43,058 nt of DNA, taken from positions 1 through 43,058 of IMG/VR virus record IMGVR_UViG_3300025889_019853; one strand, written 5' to 3'. The notes beneath the pieces are model-generated. The model did no database searches. It had not been told where the DNA came from and saw only the letters and a program-made list of their open reading frames with translations. The position numbers and the translations under genes are program-made. The DNA is from a virus. This document shows, piece after piece, positions 9,362 through 18,497 of the stretch (the stretch's first letter is position 1; each line of letters begins with the position of its first letter).

Positions 9362-10621
9362 ATGTATTGGTTGATTGAAAGTCAAGATCAATTAGAAGAG
9401 TTATATAATAGTGGTTTCGAAGATGCATTCGTTGAGATAATTCCTTACTCAAACAAAATTCATCCTGTCGAAAACGGTATTTGTGCTATCTATATTCGAC
9501 CGTTAAATTCAACAAAAGGATACATTACATCGATTGACCATAGTGAGACTTTGTCGCTTAATATAAACGAGGTAAAACGTGTATTAGATAAATTTAAACG
9601 TGTATATGTACGCGATAAGAAAGAGTTTTTACATTATTTTATTTTAAAAGGGCTCTTTGACATTACACTTAACTCGCCTCCGTATATACAAGAATATACA
9701 CAAACTCATTCTTATTTTTACCAAAAATTCCCAAACAAAAAAGATATAAACCGCATTATTCCGATAGTAAAACACTATGAATATTGTAAGAAAACTTTTG
9801 AAGATCTAAAAGACAGAATAAATGAGCCAATTAACAAGTTTTACAATGACAGAGCCACAGTGGTGTTCAACGCCATTGAAAGAAGTGGTTTACGAGTTAA
9901 CAGAGAAGAATTTGAATCGCGTTTTCACTTACTCGATTCAGAATACACCTACACTCAATTCAACTTTAAAACCCTTACAGGACGACCCGCAAACCGATTT
10001 GGAGGAGTAAATTATGCCGCAATTAATAAAGAAAATGGAGACAGAAAGTGTTTTATCCCGCGTAACGACTATTTGTTTGAATTGGATATTAGCGCTTATC
10101 ATCCTACCCTTTTGGCTAATCTTGTGGACTATGATTTTGGTGAGCGAGATATTCACTCTGCTTTTGCCGAAATGTACGGGGTGGATTATCAAAAAGCTAA
10201 AGAATTAACATTTAAACAACTATACGGAGGAGTATTTGAACAGTATAAGGAGCTGGAATTCTTTAAAAAGGTTCAAGTATATACTGACGAGTTGTGGGCA
10301 AACTATCAAGAAAATGGTTGGATTGAGAGCCCTATTTCGGGGCATATTTTTGCCGAGTGGAATTTAGAAGATATGAAACCACAAAAGTTGTTGAATTATG
10401 TTCTTCAAAACTTGGAGACGTCTACAAACGTTTGTATATTGTGGGAAATATTTAGGTTATTAAAAGGTAAAAATACTAAATTGGTATTATATACTTATGA
10501 TAGTTTTTTGCTTGACCTTGATAAAAATGAAAAAGAAGTTATAAAAGAAATATTAAAAGTTTTTAACCAACACAAGTTACAGGTAAAATATAGTTATGGA
10601 GACACATACGATTTTAGATAA
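9362..10621 (+). CDS. Family A DNA polymerase-like protein
   Basis: A 419-residue protein whose C-terminal two thirds match the PolA palm and fingers. A TGRPANRFGG segment (like TGRLSS in Pol I) leads to motif A with its metal-binding Asp (FELDISAYHP), then a DIHSAFAE stretch. Motif B reads AKELTFKQLYGG and keeps the Lys, Phe and Tyr positions of the fingers helix. Motif C reads YTYDSFLL, keeping Asp but with Tyr and Ser in place of the usual His and Glu of HDE. The first ~150 residues occupy the place of the 3'-5' exonuclease domain but show no DxE motif, so proofreading is probably absent. It is much shorter than Pol I (928) or T7 polymerase (704). It precedes the SSB/UvsX/helicase genes. 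Because the phage also has a family B replicase, this may serve repair, recombination or primer processing, or be inactive. Confidence 0.75.
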   Translation: MYWLIESQDQLEELYNSGFEDAFVEIIPYSNKIHPVENGICAIYIRPLNSTKGYITSIDHSETLSLNINEVKRVLDKFKRVYVRDKKEFLHYFILKGLFDITLNSPPYIQEYTQTHSYFYQKFPNKKDINRIIPIVKHYEYCKKTFEDLKDRINEPINKFYNDRATVVFNAIERSGLRVNREEFESRFHLLDSEYTYTQFNFKTLTGRPANRFGGVNYAAINKENGDRKCFIPRNDYLFELDISAYHPTLLANLVDYDFGERDIHSAFAEMYGVDYQKAKELTFKQLYGGVFEQYKELEFFKKVQVYTDELWANYQENGWIESPISGHIFAEWNLEDMKPQKLLNYVLQNLETSTNVCILWEIFRLLKGKNTKLVLYTYDSFLLDLDKNEKEVIKEILKVFNQHKLQVKYSYGDTYDFR

Positions 10622-10631
10622 ATCCCCTCAT

Positions 10632-11069
10632 ATGTATAAGGTAGACGATTTCATTGATTTTTCTACTTTAAATATACGCGATTTGAATAATAAACTGTTT
10701 TGTACATTTTCCACACTTGAAGATTTAGATAATCTAATTGATGGGATTACATCTAGATACAAGGTGATGTACGATAAAATATTTGTATTACACGTCAAGA
10801 GTAATGATGAGTACGTTTGTACTTATAACATTGATCAGGGTAACGTGTCTGATATCCCCCCTAATACTATTTTAGTTCACCGTAAAAAGGAATCTAATAC
10901 ACTTTATACTATTAACGCTTTGAATGAATTAATTAAGCGTTTAAATGGTGGTGTAGTTGATACTAGATTTCCTATTGAATGGCAACATTATAAAAATACT
11001 ATTCTACTTACTCAACACGATGAATTAAAACAATTAAAAACCAAGATTTACAAAATTATTGAACTTTAA
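10632..11069 (+). CDS. Hypothetical protein between PolA-like gene and SSB
   Basis: A 145-residue soluble protein from the ATG at 10632 (MYKVDDFIDFST). An in-frame ATG at 10596 would add 12 residues but overlaps the PolA-like gene by 26 bp. No domain is recognised; the sequence alternates short beta-type stretches (KIFVLHVK, EYVCTYNI) with a Lys-rich C-terminal helix. It is the last gene before the promoter at 11071 and is probably cotranscribed with the PolA-like gene. Confidence 0.6.
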   Translation: MYKVDDFIDFSTLNIRDLNNKLFCTFSTLEDLDNLIDGITSRYKVMYDKIFVLHVKSNDEYVCTYNIDQGNVSDIPPNTILVHRKKESNTLYTINALNELIKRLNGGVVDTRFPIEWQHYKNTILLTQHDELKQLKTKIYKIIEL

Positions 11070-11070
11070 T

Positions 11071-11101
11071 TTGGTGTCCATACCAAAGGTTATTATATTT
11101 A
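11071..11101 (+). promoter_or_regulatory. Phage promoter motif TTG-N20-TATATTTA
   Basis: TTG at 11071-11073 and TATATTTA at 11094-11101 are separated by exactly 20 bp, as in six other places in the window. It stands 24 bp ahead of the SSB gene and would drive the SSB-UvsX-nuclease-helicase-RNR series. A palindrome (TTTGGT at 11070-11075, ACCAAA at 11082-11087) overlaps the TTG and spacer. Confidence 0.7.
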
Positions 11102-11125
11102 GTTACATTAAAAATTAGTTACATT

Positions 11126-11956
11126 ATGGATTTAGACGTAATCAAAAAGCGCTTGGACTCACTGAACAAGCAATCAACTAACAGTGGTGGAGGTAATAAA
11201 AACCTCTTCTGGAAACCCTCAGTCGGTAAACAACTTATTCGTGTTGTTCCTTCTAAGTACAACAAATCAAACCCATTTTCGGAAATGATGTTTTACTACG
11301 GTATTGGTAGTAAACGCGTAATGGCTTCACCTACTAACTGGGGTGAGAAAGATCCTATTATGGAGTTTGCTAAACAACTTCGTGGTACAAACGATAAAGA
11401 AAATTGGCGTTTGGCTAAAAAACTTGATGCTAAAGTTCGTGTTTTTGCTCCTATCGTAGTTCGTGGTCAAGAAGACGAAGGTGTTAAATTGTGGCAGTTT
11501 GGTAAAGAAGTTTACCAAGAATTCTTGAATATGGCTGCTGATGAAGAAATTGGTGATTTTACTGATATTGTTTCAGGTCGTGATATTAAATTAACGACTG
11601 TAGGTCCTGAAGTTACAGGTACTCCTTACAACAAAACTTCAATTGGTCCTTCATTAAAAACATCTCCACTTTCAGATAGTGAAGATACAGTTAAATCTTT
11701 ACTTGAAAATCAAGCTGATCCTTTGAAAGTATTTAAACCACTTTCTTATGATGAGATGAAAGAAGCACTTCAAGAATGGTTGTCACCTGAAGATGAAGAA
11801 GAAGGTGATATTGTTTCTGAACCTGCTGAAGATTTCGATTCTGATATTAAAGAATCTCCTAAATCAAATTATAGTCTTTCAACAGCTCCTAAAAAAACAA
11901 AAACAGAACAGTTTGATGATTTGTTTGGAGAAGAAGATGACGATTTACCATTTTAA
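11126..11956 (+). CDS. 32: Single-stranded DNA-binding protein, gp32-like
   Basis: A 276-residue protein with the layout of T4 gp32. A short basic N-terminal arm with KKRLDSLNKQ is followed by an OB-type core starting at FWKPSVGKQLIRVVP, with a conserved-looking YYGIG. The C-terminal domain is strongly acidic and ends in DDLFGEEDDDLPF. The acidic tail of gp32 recruits replication and recombination partners. T4 gp32 has a structural zinc site; here the whole protein has no cysteine, so the fold must be stable without it. It coats ssDNA during replication and recombination with UvsX and the helicase encoded downstream. First gene after the promoter at 11071, consistent with high expression. Confidence 0.85.
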   Translation: MDLDVIKKRLDSLNKQSTNSGGGNKNLFWKPSVGKQLIRVVPSKYNKSNPFSEMMFYYGIGSKRVMASPTNWGEKDPIMEFAKQLRGTNDKENWRLAKKLDAKVRVFAPIVVRGQEDEGVKLWQFGKEVYQEFLNMAADEEIGDFTDIVSGRDIKLTTVGPEVTGTPYNKTSIGPSLKTSPLSDSEDTVKSLLENQADPLKVFKPLSYDEMKEALQEWLSPEDEEEGDIVSEPAEDFDSDIKESPKSNYSLSTAPKKTKTEQFDDLFGEEDDDLPF

Positions 11957-11966
11957 TTAAAACAAT

Positions 11967-13049
11967 ATGCCAAGAGGAAAAACTAAAAAGTCTCTATCGG
12001 AGGCAGTCTCCTCTGAAATTAAAGCGAACTTTAACCTAGATAGCTTTAAGAATAAGAAAGGACTGACATCAAAAGCTAAATTTAAAGAGCAAACCTGGAT
12101 TCCACTTTCGGATGCATTTCAAGAAATTACTTCTGTACCAGGTATTCCTCAAGGCCATATTGTATTGCTTCGTGGGCATTCTGATACGGGTAAAACTACT
12201 GCTTTAATTGAAGCAGCCGTATCAGCCCAGAAGCGAGGCATTCTACCAGTATTCATTATCACTGAGATGAAATGGAACTGGGAACATGCTGTTCAAATGG
12301 GCCTTGAAGTTAATGAGGTTGTAGATGAAGAAACAGGAGAAATCCTAGACTATAATGGTAGCTTTATTTATGTTGATCGTGAAACAATTAATACAATTGA
12401 AGACGTAGCATCATTTATTTTGGATCTACTTGATGAGCAGAAAAAAGGTAATCTACCTTATGATTTGCTTTTCTTGTGGGATTCAATTGGTTCTGTTCCT
12501 TGTGAGATGTCTATTAAATCAAACAAGAACAATAATGAATGGAACGCAGGTGCTATGTCAACTCAATTTGGTAATAACGTAAACCAGCGTATTACATTGT
12601 CTCGTAAAGAGAGTAACCCATACACCAATACCCTTGTGTGTATTAATAAGGTATGGACTCTAAAACCGGAATCTCCAATGGGACAACCCAAGTTGATGAA
12701 CAAAGGAGGATACGCTATGTGGTTTGATTCAACGTTTGTTGTAACATTTGGTAATGTTATGTCTGCAGGTACATCTAAAATTAAAGCAATTAAAGATGGT
12801 AAACAAGTAGAATTTGCCAAACGTACTAATATCCAGATTGATAAAAACCACATTAATGGTGTTACTACAAGAGGTAAAATTGTAATGACTCCACACGGTT
12901 TTATTCTTGATACTGATAAAGCTTTAAAAGCTTATAAAGATGATCATGGAGATGCTTGGAAAAGTATCTTAGGGGGCGTAGATTTCAATATAATTGAAGA
13001 AGATCAAGATTATACTGATATCGAAATCCACATCAACGAACCAGAATAA
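11967..13049 (+). CDS. uvsX: UvsX/RecA-like recombinase
   Basis: A 360-residue protein with a RecA-type ATPase core. Walker A is RGHSDTGKTTAL (near residue 69), followed by the catalytic-type Glu in FIITEMKW and Walker B YDLLFLWDSIGSVP. It also has a RecA-like L2/ATP-cap area with NKVWTLKP and GGYAMWF. Size is close to T4 UvsX (391). It would catalyse strand exchange for recombination-dependent replication with the gp32-like SSB encoded 10 bp upstream. The C-terminus is acidic (EEDQDYTDIEI). The next gene starts 4 bp downstream. Confidence 0.9.
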   Translation: MPRGKTKKSLSEAVSSEIKANFNLDSFKNKKGLTSKAKFKEQTWIPLSDAFQEITSVPGIPQGHIVLLRGHSDTGKTTALIEAAVSAQKRGILPVFIITEMKWNWEHAVQMGLEVNEVVDEETGEILDYNGSFIYVDRETINTIEDVASFILDLLDEQKKGNLPYDLLFLWDSIGSVPCEMSIKSNKNNNEWNAGAMSTQFGNNVNQRITLSRKESNPYTNTLVCINKVWTLKPESPMGQPKLMNKGGYAMWFDSTFVVTFGNVMSAGTSKIKAIKDGKQVEFAKRTNIQIDKNHINGVTTRGKIVMTPHGFILDTDKALKAYKDDHGDAWKSILGGVDFNIIEEDQDYTDIEIHINEPE

Positions 13050-13052
13050 AAT

Positions 13053-14084
13053 ATGAAAAAGAAAGATTTACTTAAGCTCCTCGACAACCTTGATGAGCAA
13101 GGAGAAGAGACTGTAGAAGGACAAAGGATATTAATGATAGATGGTTTAAATCTATTCTTTAGAAACTTTGCAATGCTTAATGCTGTAAACCCTGATGGAG
13201 TCCATGTCGGGGGGCTTGGTGGATTTTTTCGATCACTGGGTGCTCTAATACGTCAAATTGATCCAACTAGTGTTTATGTAGTATTCGATGGGGCAGGTTC
13301 GGCTAATAACCGTAAAAACCTGCTCCCCGAATACAAATCAGGTAGAAACCTACAACGTATCACTAATTGGGAAGTATTTGATAGTCATGATGATGAAGAT
13401 GATGCTAAAGTAGATCAAATTATTCGTATCATCCAATACTTAAAAACCTTACCAGTTAAAACTGTATCACTTGATAAAGTAGAAGCAGACGATATTATTG
13501 CTCATTTATGTACTGTATTGCCTGAGCAAGAAAAAGATAAAGTATTTATTGTTTCTTCCGATAAAGATTTTCTTCAATTAGTAAACAAAAATATTATTGT
13601 TTATAGACCAATGGAGAAAGAATTTTATACTGAAGAAGTAGTTAAAGAAAAATTTAATATGTCTCCTTCTAATTTTATCATTTATAAAACACTTATGGGT
13701 GATAATTCTGATAAAGTTAAAGGTGTTAAGGGTTTAGGTGAAAAAAAGTTGTACAAATTATTTCCTGAACTTCAGGAAAAAGATCTAACATTAGATGATG
13801 TTTATAACATCTGTGAAGGTAAATTTAAAGAACACGTAATTTATGCTCGAATTATTCAAGATATTGATGCATTAGAGAAAAATTATAAAATCATGGATTT
13901 ATCAAATCCTATGTTAGATGAAAATGATAAAAATTATCTAAATCAGGTTGTAAAATCCAAAAACTTAAATTATATTCCTGACCAGTTCATAGCATTCTAT
14001 AACGAAGATAAATTAGGTGGTATGATTAGGAATTTAGAGTTTTGGGTAAAAGATGTTTTTGAAAAATTAAGTTATAATAAATGA
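13053..14084 (+). CDS. rnh: 5'-3' exonuclease / RNase H (FEN-type)
   Basis: A 343-residue protein of the PIN-like 5' nuclease family that includes T4 RNase H and the Pol I 5' exonuclease domain. Metal-binding acids are visible in LMIDGLNL, YVVFDGAG, VEADDII and SSDKDFLQL, and the DNA-binding helix-hairpin region in GDNSDKVKGVKGLGEKK. It removes RNA primers and flaps during lagging-strand synthesis. Since the PolA-like protein here lacks a 5' nuclease domain, this free-standing enzyme supplies the activity. The gene overlaps the helicase gene by 4 bp (ATGA). Confidence 0.87.
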   Translation: MKKKDLLKLLDNLDEQGEETVEGQRILMIDGLNLFFRNFAMLNAVNPDGVHVGGLGGFFRSLGALIRQIDPTSVYVVFDGAGSANNRKNLLPEYKSGRNLQRITNWEVFDSHDDEDDAKVDQIIRIIQYLKTLPVKTVSLDKVEADDIIAHLCTVLPEQEKDKVFIVSSDKDFLQLVNKNIIVYRPMEKEFYTEEVVKEKFNMSPSNFIIYKTLMGDNSDKVKGVKGLGEKKLYKLFPELQEKDLTLDDVYNICEGKFKEHVIYARIIQDIDALEKNYKIMDLSNPMLDENDKNYLNQVVKSKNLNYIPDQFIAFYNEDKLGGMIRNLEFWVKDVFEKLSYNK

Positions 14085-15445
14085 CACTAGTAAGTTTAAA
14101 CCAATATGGTACAGCATTCCAAATAAAAGTAATATCAGCACTATTAACTCATAAAGAGTTTTTAACTAATATTCATGATATTATTAGTGAGGAATACTGG
14201 GATAACCAAGCACATAAATGGATTATAAAAGAAATCCTAAGGTATTATGACAAGTACCACACAACTCCTTCAATGGATATTCTAAAAGTAGAATTAAAAA
14301 AGGTAACAAATGAGGTACTTAAAGTTTCAATTCGAGAACAACTTAGAGAAGCATATGAAGCATCAGCCGATGATTTAGAATATGTAAGAGAAGAATTTTC
14401 AACATTTTGTAAGAACCAACAATTAAAACAAGCACTTTTAAATAGTGTTGATTTGTTAAAAGCTGGTGATTATGATTCGATTAAGTCAATGGTTGAAAAT
14501 GCTTTAAAAGCTGGACAAGATAAAAATGTTGGACATGAATATAATAAAGATGTTGAATCGCGTTATAGAGAAGATCACAGAACAGTTATCCCAACTCCCT
14601 GGGACCGTATCAATGATCTTCTACAAGGTGGATTGGGAAATGGAGATTTTGGTCTCATATTTGGTAATCCAGGAGGTGGTAAATCGTGGTCTTTAATTGC
14701 ACTAGGTGGTTATGCTGTAAGATTAGGTTTTAATGTATTACATTACACACTTGAATTAGGGGAATCGTATGTAGGTCGTCGTTATGATGCTTTCTTCTCT
14801 AAAATCCCAGTAGATCGTATTACTCAAAACCGAAGTAAAATTGAAGAAATTGTACCTGAATTACCTGGTCAACTTATTATTAAAGAGTTTCCAACAGGTA
14901 AAGCAACAATTAACACGATTGAATCACATATTAAAAAAGTAACTGACTTAGGTGTTAAGCCTGATTTAATTATTATTGACTATGTTGATCTTCTTTCAAC
15001 AAGAAAGCGTACTGCGGACCGTAAAGGAGAAATAGATGATATTTATATTAGCACTAAAGGGCTTGCTCGAGAATTAAATATTCCTATTTGGAGTGTTTCC
15101 CAAGTAAACCGTGCAGGTGCAAAAGATGATATTGTAGAAGGAGATAAAGCTGCAGGGTCGTATGATAAAATTATGATCACTGATGTATGTATTTCCCTCT
15201 CAAGAAAACGAAAAGATAAAGTTAACGGAACAGGTAGATTTCATATTATGAAGAACAGATACGGAATGGATGGTTTAACCTTTGGTGTAAAAGCCGATAC
15301 CTCTACAGGCCATTTCGAAGTTCATGATTATGATCCAGATGATGAAGAAACAGAAACTACCTCACCTAACTCTAACAGTTATGATAGTTTTGATACATTT
15401 GATAAACAAATGTTGAAAAATAAGTTTTTTGAACTAAATTCCTAA
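14081..15445 (+). CDS. 41: Replicative DNA helicase, DnaB/gp41-like
   Basis: A 454-residue protein with an N-terminal DnaB-type helical domain (LNQYGTAFQIKVISALL, residues 1-~150) and a RecA-fold ATPase. Walker A is FGNPGGGKSWSLIALGGYA, the arginine/glutamate region is HYTLELGE, and Walker B is LIIIDYVDLLS. The SVSQVNR and later KNRYG motifs are typical of DnaB-family C-terminal domains. It unwinds the fork in the 5'-3' direction. An acidic Ser/Asn-rich tail follows. I see no primase gene in this window, so it must lie elsewhere or come from the host. Confidence 0.9.
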   Translation: MTLVSLNQYGTAFQIKVISALLTHKEFLTNIHDIISEEYWDNQAHKWIIKEILRYYDKYHTTPSMDILKVELKKVTNEVLKVSIREQLREAYEASADDLEYVREEFSTFCKNQQLKQALLNSVDLLKAGDYDSIKSMVENALKAGQDKNVGHEYNKDVESRYREDHRTVIPTPWDRINDLLQGGLGNGDFGLIFGNPGGGKSWSLIALGGYAVRLGFNVLHYTLELGESYVGRRYDAFFSKIPVDRITQNRSKIEEIVPELPGQLIIKEFPTGKATINTIESHIKKVTDLGVKPDLIIIDYVDLLSTRKRTADRKGEIDDIYISTKGLARELNIPIWSVSQVNRAGAKDDIVEGDKAAGSYDKIMITDVCISLSRKRKDKVNGTGRFHIMKNRYGMDGLTFGVKADTSTGHFEVHDYDPDDEETETTSPNSNSYDSFDTFDKQMLKNKFFELNS

Positions 15446-15464
15446 CTTTTTATTAAAAAATTAA

Positions 15465-16451
15465 ATGGCAAAGAAAAAATCTCTATTGCAAGAACGTATT
15501 GTTTACAAACCGTTTGAGTACCCTCAAGCACACGATTACTGGATGAAACAGCAACAAGCACACTGGTTGCATACAGAAGTACCTATGATGAGTGATGTTA
15601 ATGACTGGAAACAGAATTTAACTGAAACTGAAAAAAATATTGTAGGTTCTATTTTAAAGGGCTTTGCCCAAACAGAAACTATTGTTAACGATTATTGGTC
15701 TGGATTGGTAACTAAATGGTTTAGAAAACCTGAGGTGATAATGATGGCTACTACTTTCGGCGCATTTGAAACAATCCACGCTGAAGCATATTCACTTTTA
15801 AATGAAGAACTTGGACTTGATAACTTTGCCGAATTTATGGAAGATGAAGCTACAATGGCTAAGATTGAGAATCTTATGTCAGTTAGGGATAGTTTTAATA
15901 GTGAAAAGAATTGGCATGAAATCGCTAAATCACTCGCTATATTCTCAGCATTTACCGAGGGAGTTAATTTATTCTCTTCCTTCGCCGTTCTCTTATCTTT
16001 TAAAATGCGAAACAAGCTTAAGGGAGTGGGTCAAATTGTTGAATGGTCTATTAGAGACGAATCAATGCACTCCGAAGCCGGCTGCTGGTTATTTAGAACA
16101 CTTATCGAGGAAAATCCTGAACTCAAGACACCAGAACTTGAAGCAGCAGTAAATGAAGCCGCTTTACTTTCTTTACAACTTGAACTTGATTTTATTAATA
16201 AGGTTTATGAACTTGGTGATCTAGAAGGTTGTAATAGATATGACCTTGAGCATTTTATTAAAAACAGAGTAAATACTAAATTATCAGATTTAGGATATAA
16301 ACCAATTGTTGGCAATGTTGATATGAATGCTGTAGGAAGAATGAAATGGTTTGATCACCTCTCAGCAGGTAAACAACATACAGACTTTTTTGCAAACCGA
16401 GTAACTAACTATTCAAAAGGCCACATGGAGTGGGATGAAAGTATTTTTTAA
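15465..16451 (+). CDS. nrdB: Ribonucleotide reductase class I, small (beta) subunit
   Basis: A 328-residue ferritin-like protein with the ligand pattern of NrdB. These are a Glu in the AQTETIVNDYW helix, E and H in FETIHAEAY, a Glu in FTEGVNLF and the pair in IRDESMHSEAG. The Tyr in HAEAY is placed for the stable radical. Length is slightly shorter than E. coli NrdB (376). It supplies the radical to NrdA, encoded 3 bp downstream, to make dNTPs. The C-terminal GHMEWDESIF resembles the tail that docks on the large subunit. Confidence 0.9.
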   Translation: MAKKKSLLQERIVYKPFEYPQAHDYWMKQQQAHWLHTEVPMMSDVNDWKQNLTETEKNIVGSILKGFAQTETIVNDYWSGLVTKWFRKPEVIMMATTFGAFETIHAEAYSLLNEELGLDNFAEFMEDEATMAKIENLMSVRDSFNSEKNWHEIAKSLAIFSAFTEGVNLFSSFAVLLSFKMRNKLKGVGQIVEWSIRDESMHSEAGCWLFRTLIEENPELKTPELEAAVNEAALLSLQLELDFINKVYELGDLEGCNRYDLEHFIKNRVNTKLSDLGYKPIVGNVDMNAVGRMKWFDHLSAGKQHTDFFANRVTNYSKGHMEWDESIF

Positions 16452-16453
16452 TT

Positions 16454-18163
16454 ATGGATAACAACTTAATAGCAGATTTTACACAATGGGAAAGAGGTAA
16501 AGACTTTCCTGAATACATGGATGATGTAGCTTTGTCTACAATTTCAAAAGGATACTTACTACCAGGTGAAACCCCTCGTAAAGCATATAGACGAGTAGCA
16601 CATGCTGTAGCTATGCGTTTAAATCGTCCTGATTTAGAAAATAAATTCTTTAAATATATTTGGAATGGATGGATTGGTCTTGCCTCTCCTGTTCTCAGTA
16701 ACACTGGTACTGACAGGGGTTTGCCTATTAGTTGTTTTGGTATTGATACTCCGGATTCGATCCGTGGTATTGGACTCACTAACGCAGAGCTTATGCGCCT
16801 TACTAGTTATGGGGGAGGCGTGGGAATTTCCCTTAGCAGAATTAGACCTCGAGGAACAGAAATTCGAGGAAACGGAAAATCAGAAGGTGTAGTGCCTTGG
16901 GCTAAAATTTATGATTCAACTATTATTGCAACTAACCAAGGTTCAGTACGTAGAGGAGCAGCATCAGTAAATTTAGATATCAATCACTTAGATATTGATG
17001 AATTTTTACAAATTCGTAGACCTAAAGGGGATCCAAATAGACAATGTTTGAACTTGCACCAGTGTGTTGTTGTAGATGATGCTTTTATGCGTAGATTAAA
17101 CGATAGAGATCCTGAAGCGATGAAGTTATGGCTTGAAATTCTTAAATCGCGTGTAGAAACTGGAGAACCCTATATTATGTTTAAGGATAATATTAATAAA
17201 GCAAATCCTCTAGCATATTTAATGAATAATTTAGATGTTTCTATGACTAACATCTGTACAGAAATTACACTCCATACAGATGAAGAACATAGTTTTATTT
17301 GTTGTTTGAGTTCTTTGAACTTAGCCAAGTATGATGAATGGAAAAACACAGATGTAGTAGAAACTGCGATTTACTTCCTTGATGGTGTGATGGAAGAATT
17401 TATTGAAAAAACCAATGGTAAAGATTCAATGATTCGTTCTCACAGACATGCTAAGAAAGGTCGTGCACTTGGTTTAGGTGTAATGGGTTGGCATACCTTC
17501 TTACAACAAAAAGGATTACCATTTAATGCTATTGCTTCAACAGCTTGGACTCATACAATTTTTAGTGATATTAAAAATAAAGCTGAAGCTGCTTCTCGTA
17601 AATTGGCAGTTGAATATGGTGAACCACTTTGGTGTAAGGGTACAGGTATGAGAAATACACACTTGTTAGCTATTGCTCCAACAGTATCTAACTCACGTAT
17701 TAATAACTGTTCTGCGGGAATTGAACCCCAACCAGCAAACGTTTATGTGTTTAATGGTGCTAAGGGAACATTCATTGTTAAAAATCCTGAATTAGAAAAA
17801 GTATTAATCGAAAAAGGATACAACACAGAAAAAGTATGGGATCAAATCCTAGCAGATAATGGCTCAGTTCAAAACTTATCCCATGAAATTTTAAATGAGG
17901 ACGAAAAAGAAGTATTCTTAACCTTCCCAGAAATCAACCAGTTAGCTCTAGTTCAACAAGCAGCAATTCGTCAAAAGTATATTGATCAAACCCAATCTCT
18001 TAACTTATCATTTGCCCCAACTGATTCACCAAAATGGATTAATCAGGTGCATATGGAAGCCTGGAAGTTAGGAGTAAAAACACTTTATTACCTAAGAACA
18101 GACTCAGTAATTAAAGGTGATCTTGGTTCAAGAACTGTAGATTGTGTATCTTGCGATGGATAG
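16454..18163 (+). CDS. nrdA: Ribonucleotide reductase class I, large (alpha) subunit
   Basis: A 569-residue NrdA-type protein. Visible key elements are a redox Cys in PISCFGID, the active-site NICTEI (Asn, Cys, Glu), the second redox Cys in CCLSSLNLA, the radical-relay tyrosines in TLYYLRTDS, and a C-terminal CVSC pair that is rereduced by thioredoxin or glutaredoxin. It begins close to the catalytic core: the ~90-residue ATP-cone found at the start of E. coli NrdA (761) is missing, so dATP shut-off is probably lost. The thioredoxin encoded at 26860 could regenerate the C-terminal pair. Confidence 0.9.
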   Translation: MDNNLIADFTQWERGKDFPEYMDDVALSTISKGYLLPGETPRKAYRRVAHAVAMRLNRPDLENKFFKYIWNGWIGLASPVLSNTGTDRGLPISCFGIDTPDSIRGIGLTNAELMRLTSYGGGVGISLSRIRPRGTEIRGNGKSEGVVPWAKIYDSTIIATNQGSVRRGAASVNLDINHLDIDEFLQIRRPKGDPNRQCLNLHQCVVVDDAFMRRLNDRDPEAMKLWLEILKSRVETGEPYIMFKDNINKANPLAYLMNNLDVSMTNICTEITLHTDEEHSFICCLSSLNLAKYDEWKNTDVVETAIYFLDGVMEEFIEKTNGKDSMIRSHRHAKKGRALGLGVMGWHTFLQQKGLPFNAIASTAWTHTIFSDIKNKAEAASRKLAVEYGEPLWCKGTGMRNTHLLAIAPTVSNSRINNCSAGIEPQPANVYVFNGAKGTFIVKNPELEKVLIEKGYNTEKVWDQILADNGSVQNLSHEILNEDEKEVFLTFPEINQLALVQQAAIRQKYIDQTQSLNLSFAPTDSPKWINQVHMEAWKLGVKTLYYLRTDSVIKGDLGSRTVDCVSCDG

Positions 18164-18195
18164 TAATATGTATAACCACATTAAAATAACTTATT

Positions 18196-18408
18196 ATGAA
18201 AAATGTATTAAACTTTATTAAAAAAATTTTTACAATTGTTAAAGATTGGATCGTAGCTAATGGAATCGAAGGAGTTTTAGGACTTATTGCTGGTTTGATT
18301 TTGTGGGCGTTTGGTTACAAAATCTATGCTGGATTCGCATTTGGTGTATTTGCTACGCGAAACTGGGATTTGTTAAAATCTTGGGTAAAAGGTTTACTTA
18401 GTAAATAA
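18196..18408 (+). CDS. Small membrane protein, possible holin
   Basis: A 70-residue protein with a basic amphipathic start (MKNVLNFIKKIF), one or two hydrophobic stretches (VLGLIAGLILWAFGYKIYAGFAFGVFA) and a Lys-rich end. It lies just before a strong terminator and the holin/endolysin pair. It may be a holin, pinholin or antiholin; nothing decides among these. Confidence 0.55.
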   Translation: MKNVLNFIKKIFTIVKDWIVANGIEGVLGLIAGLILWAFGYKIYAGFAFGVFATRNWDLLKSWVKGLLSK

Positions 18409-18430
18409 AAAAAAGAAATATAGTTTTTAG

Positions 18431-18460
18431 AAAAGGGGATGCAATAGCATCCCTTTTTTT
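18431..18460 (+). terminator. Rho-independent terminator
   Basis: GGGATGC (18436-18442) pairs with GCATCCC (18447-18453) around an AATA loop, preceded by AAAA and followed by TTTTTTT, so A-T pairs can extend the stem. This closes the unit that ends with the small membrane protein. A TATTTATA box follows directly (18462-18469), so it may also be a terminator-promoter junction. Confidence 0.85.
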
Positions 18461-18497
18461 GTATTTATAACAAAACGTTTCACTTAATAGTTTCCCC

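Noticed and set aside
16405-16779. 124-residue minus-strand frame over nrdA
   Set aside because: nrdA has clear catalytic motifs in the + frame; the reverse frame has no recognisable protein.
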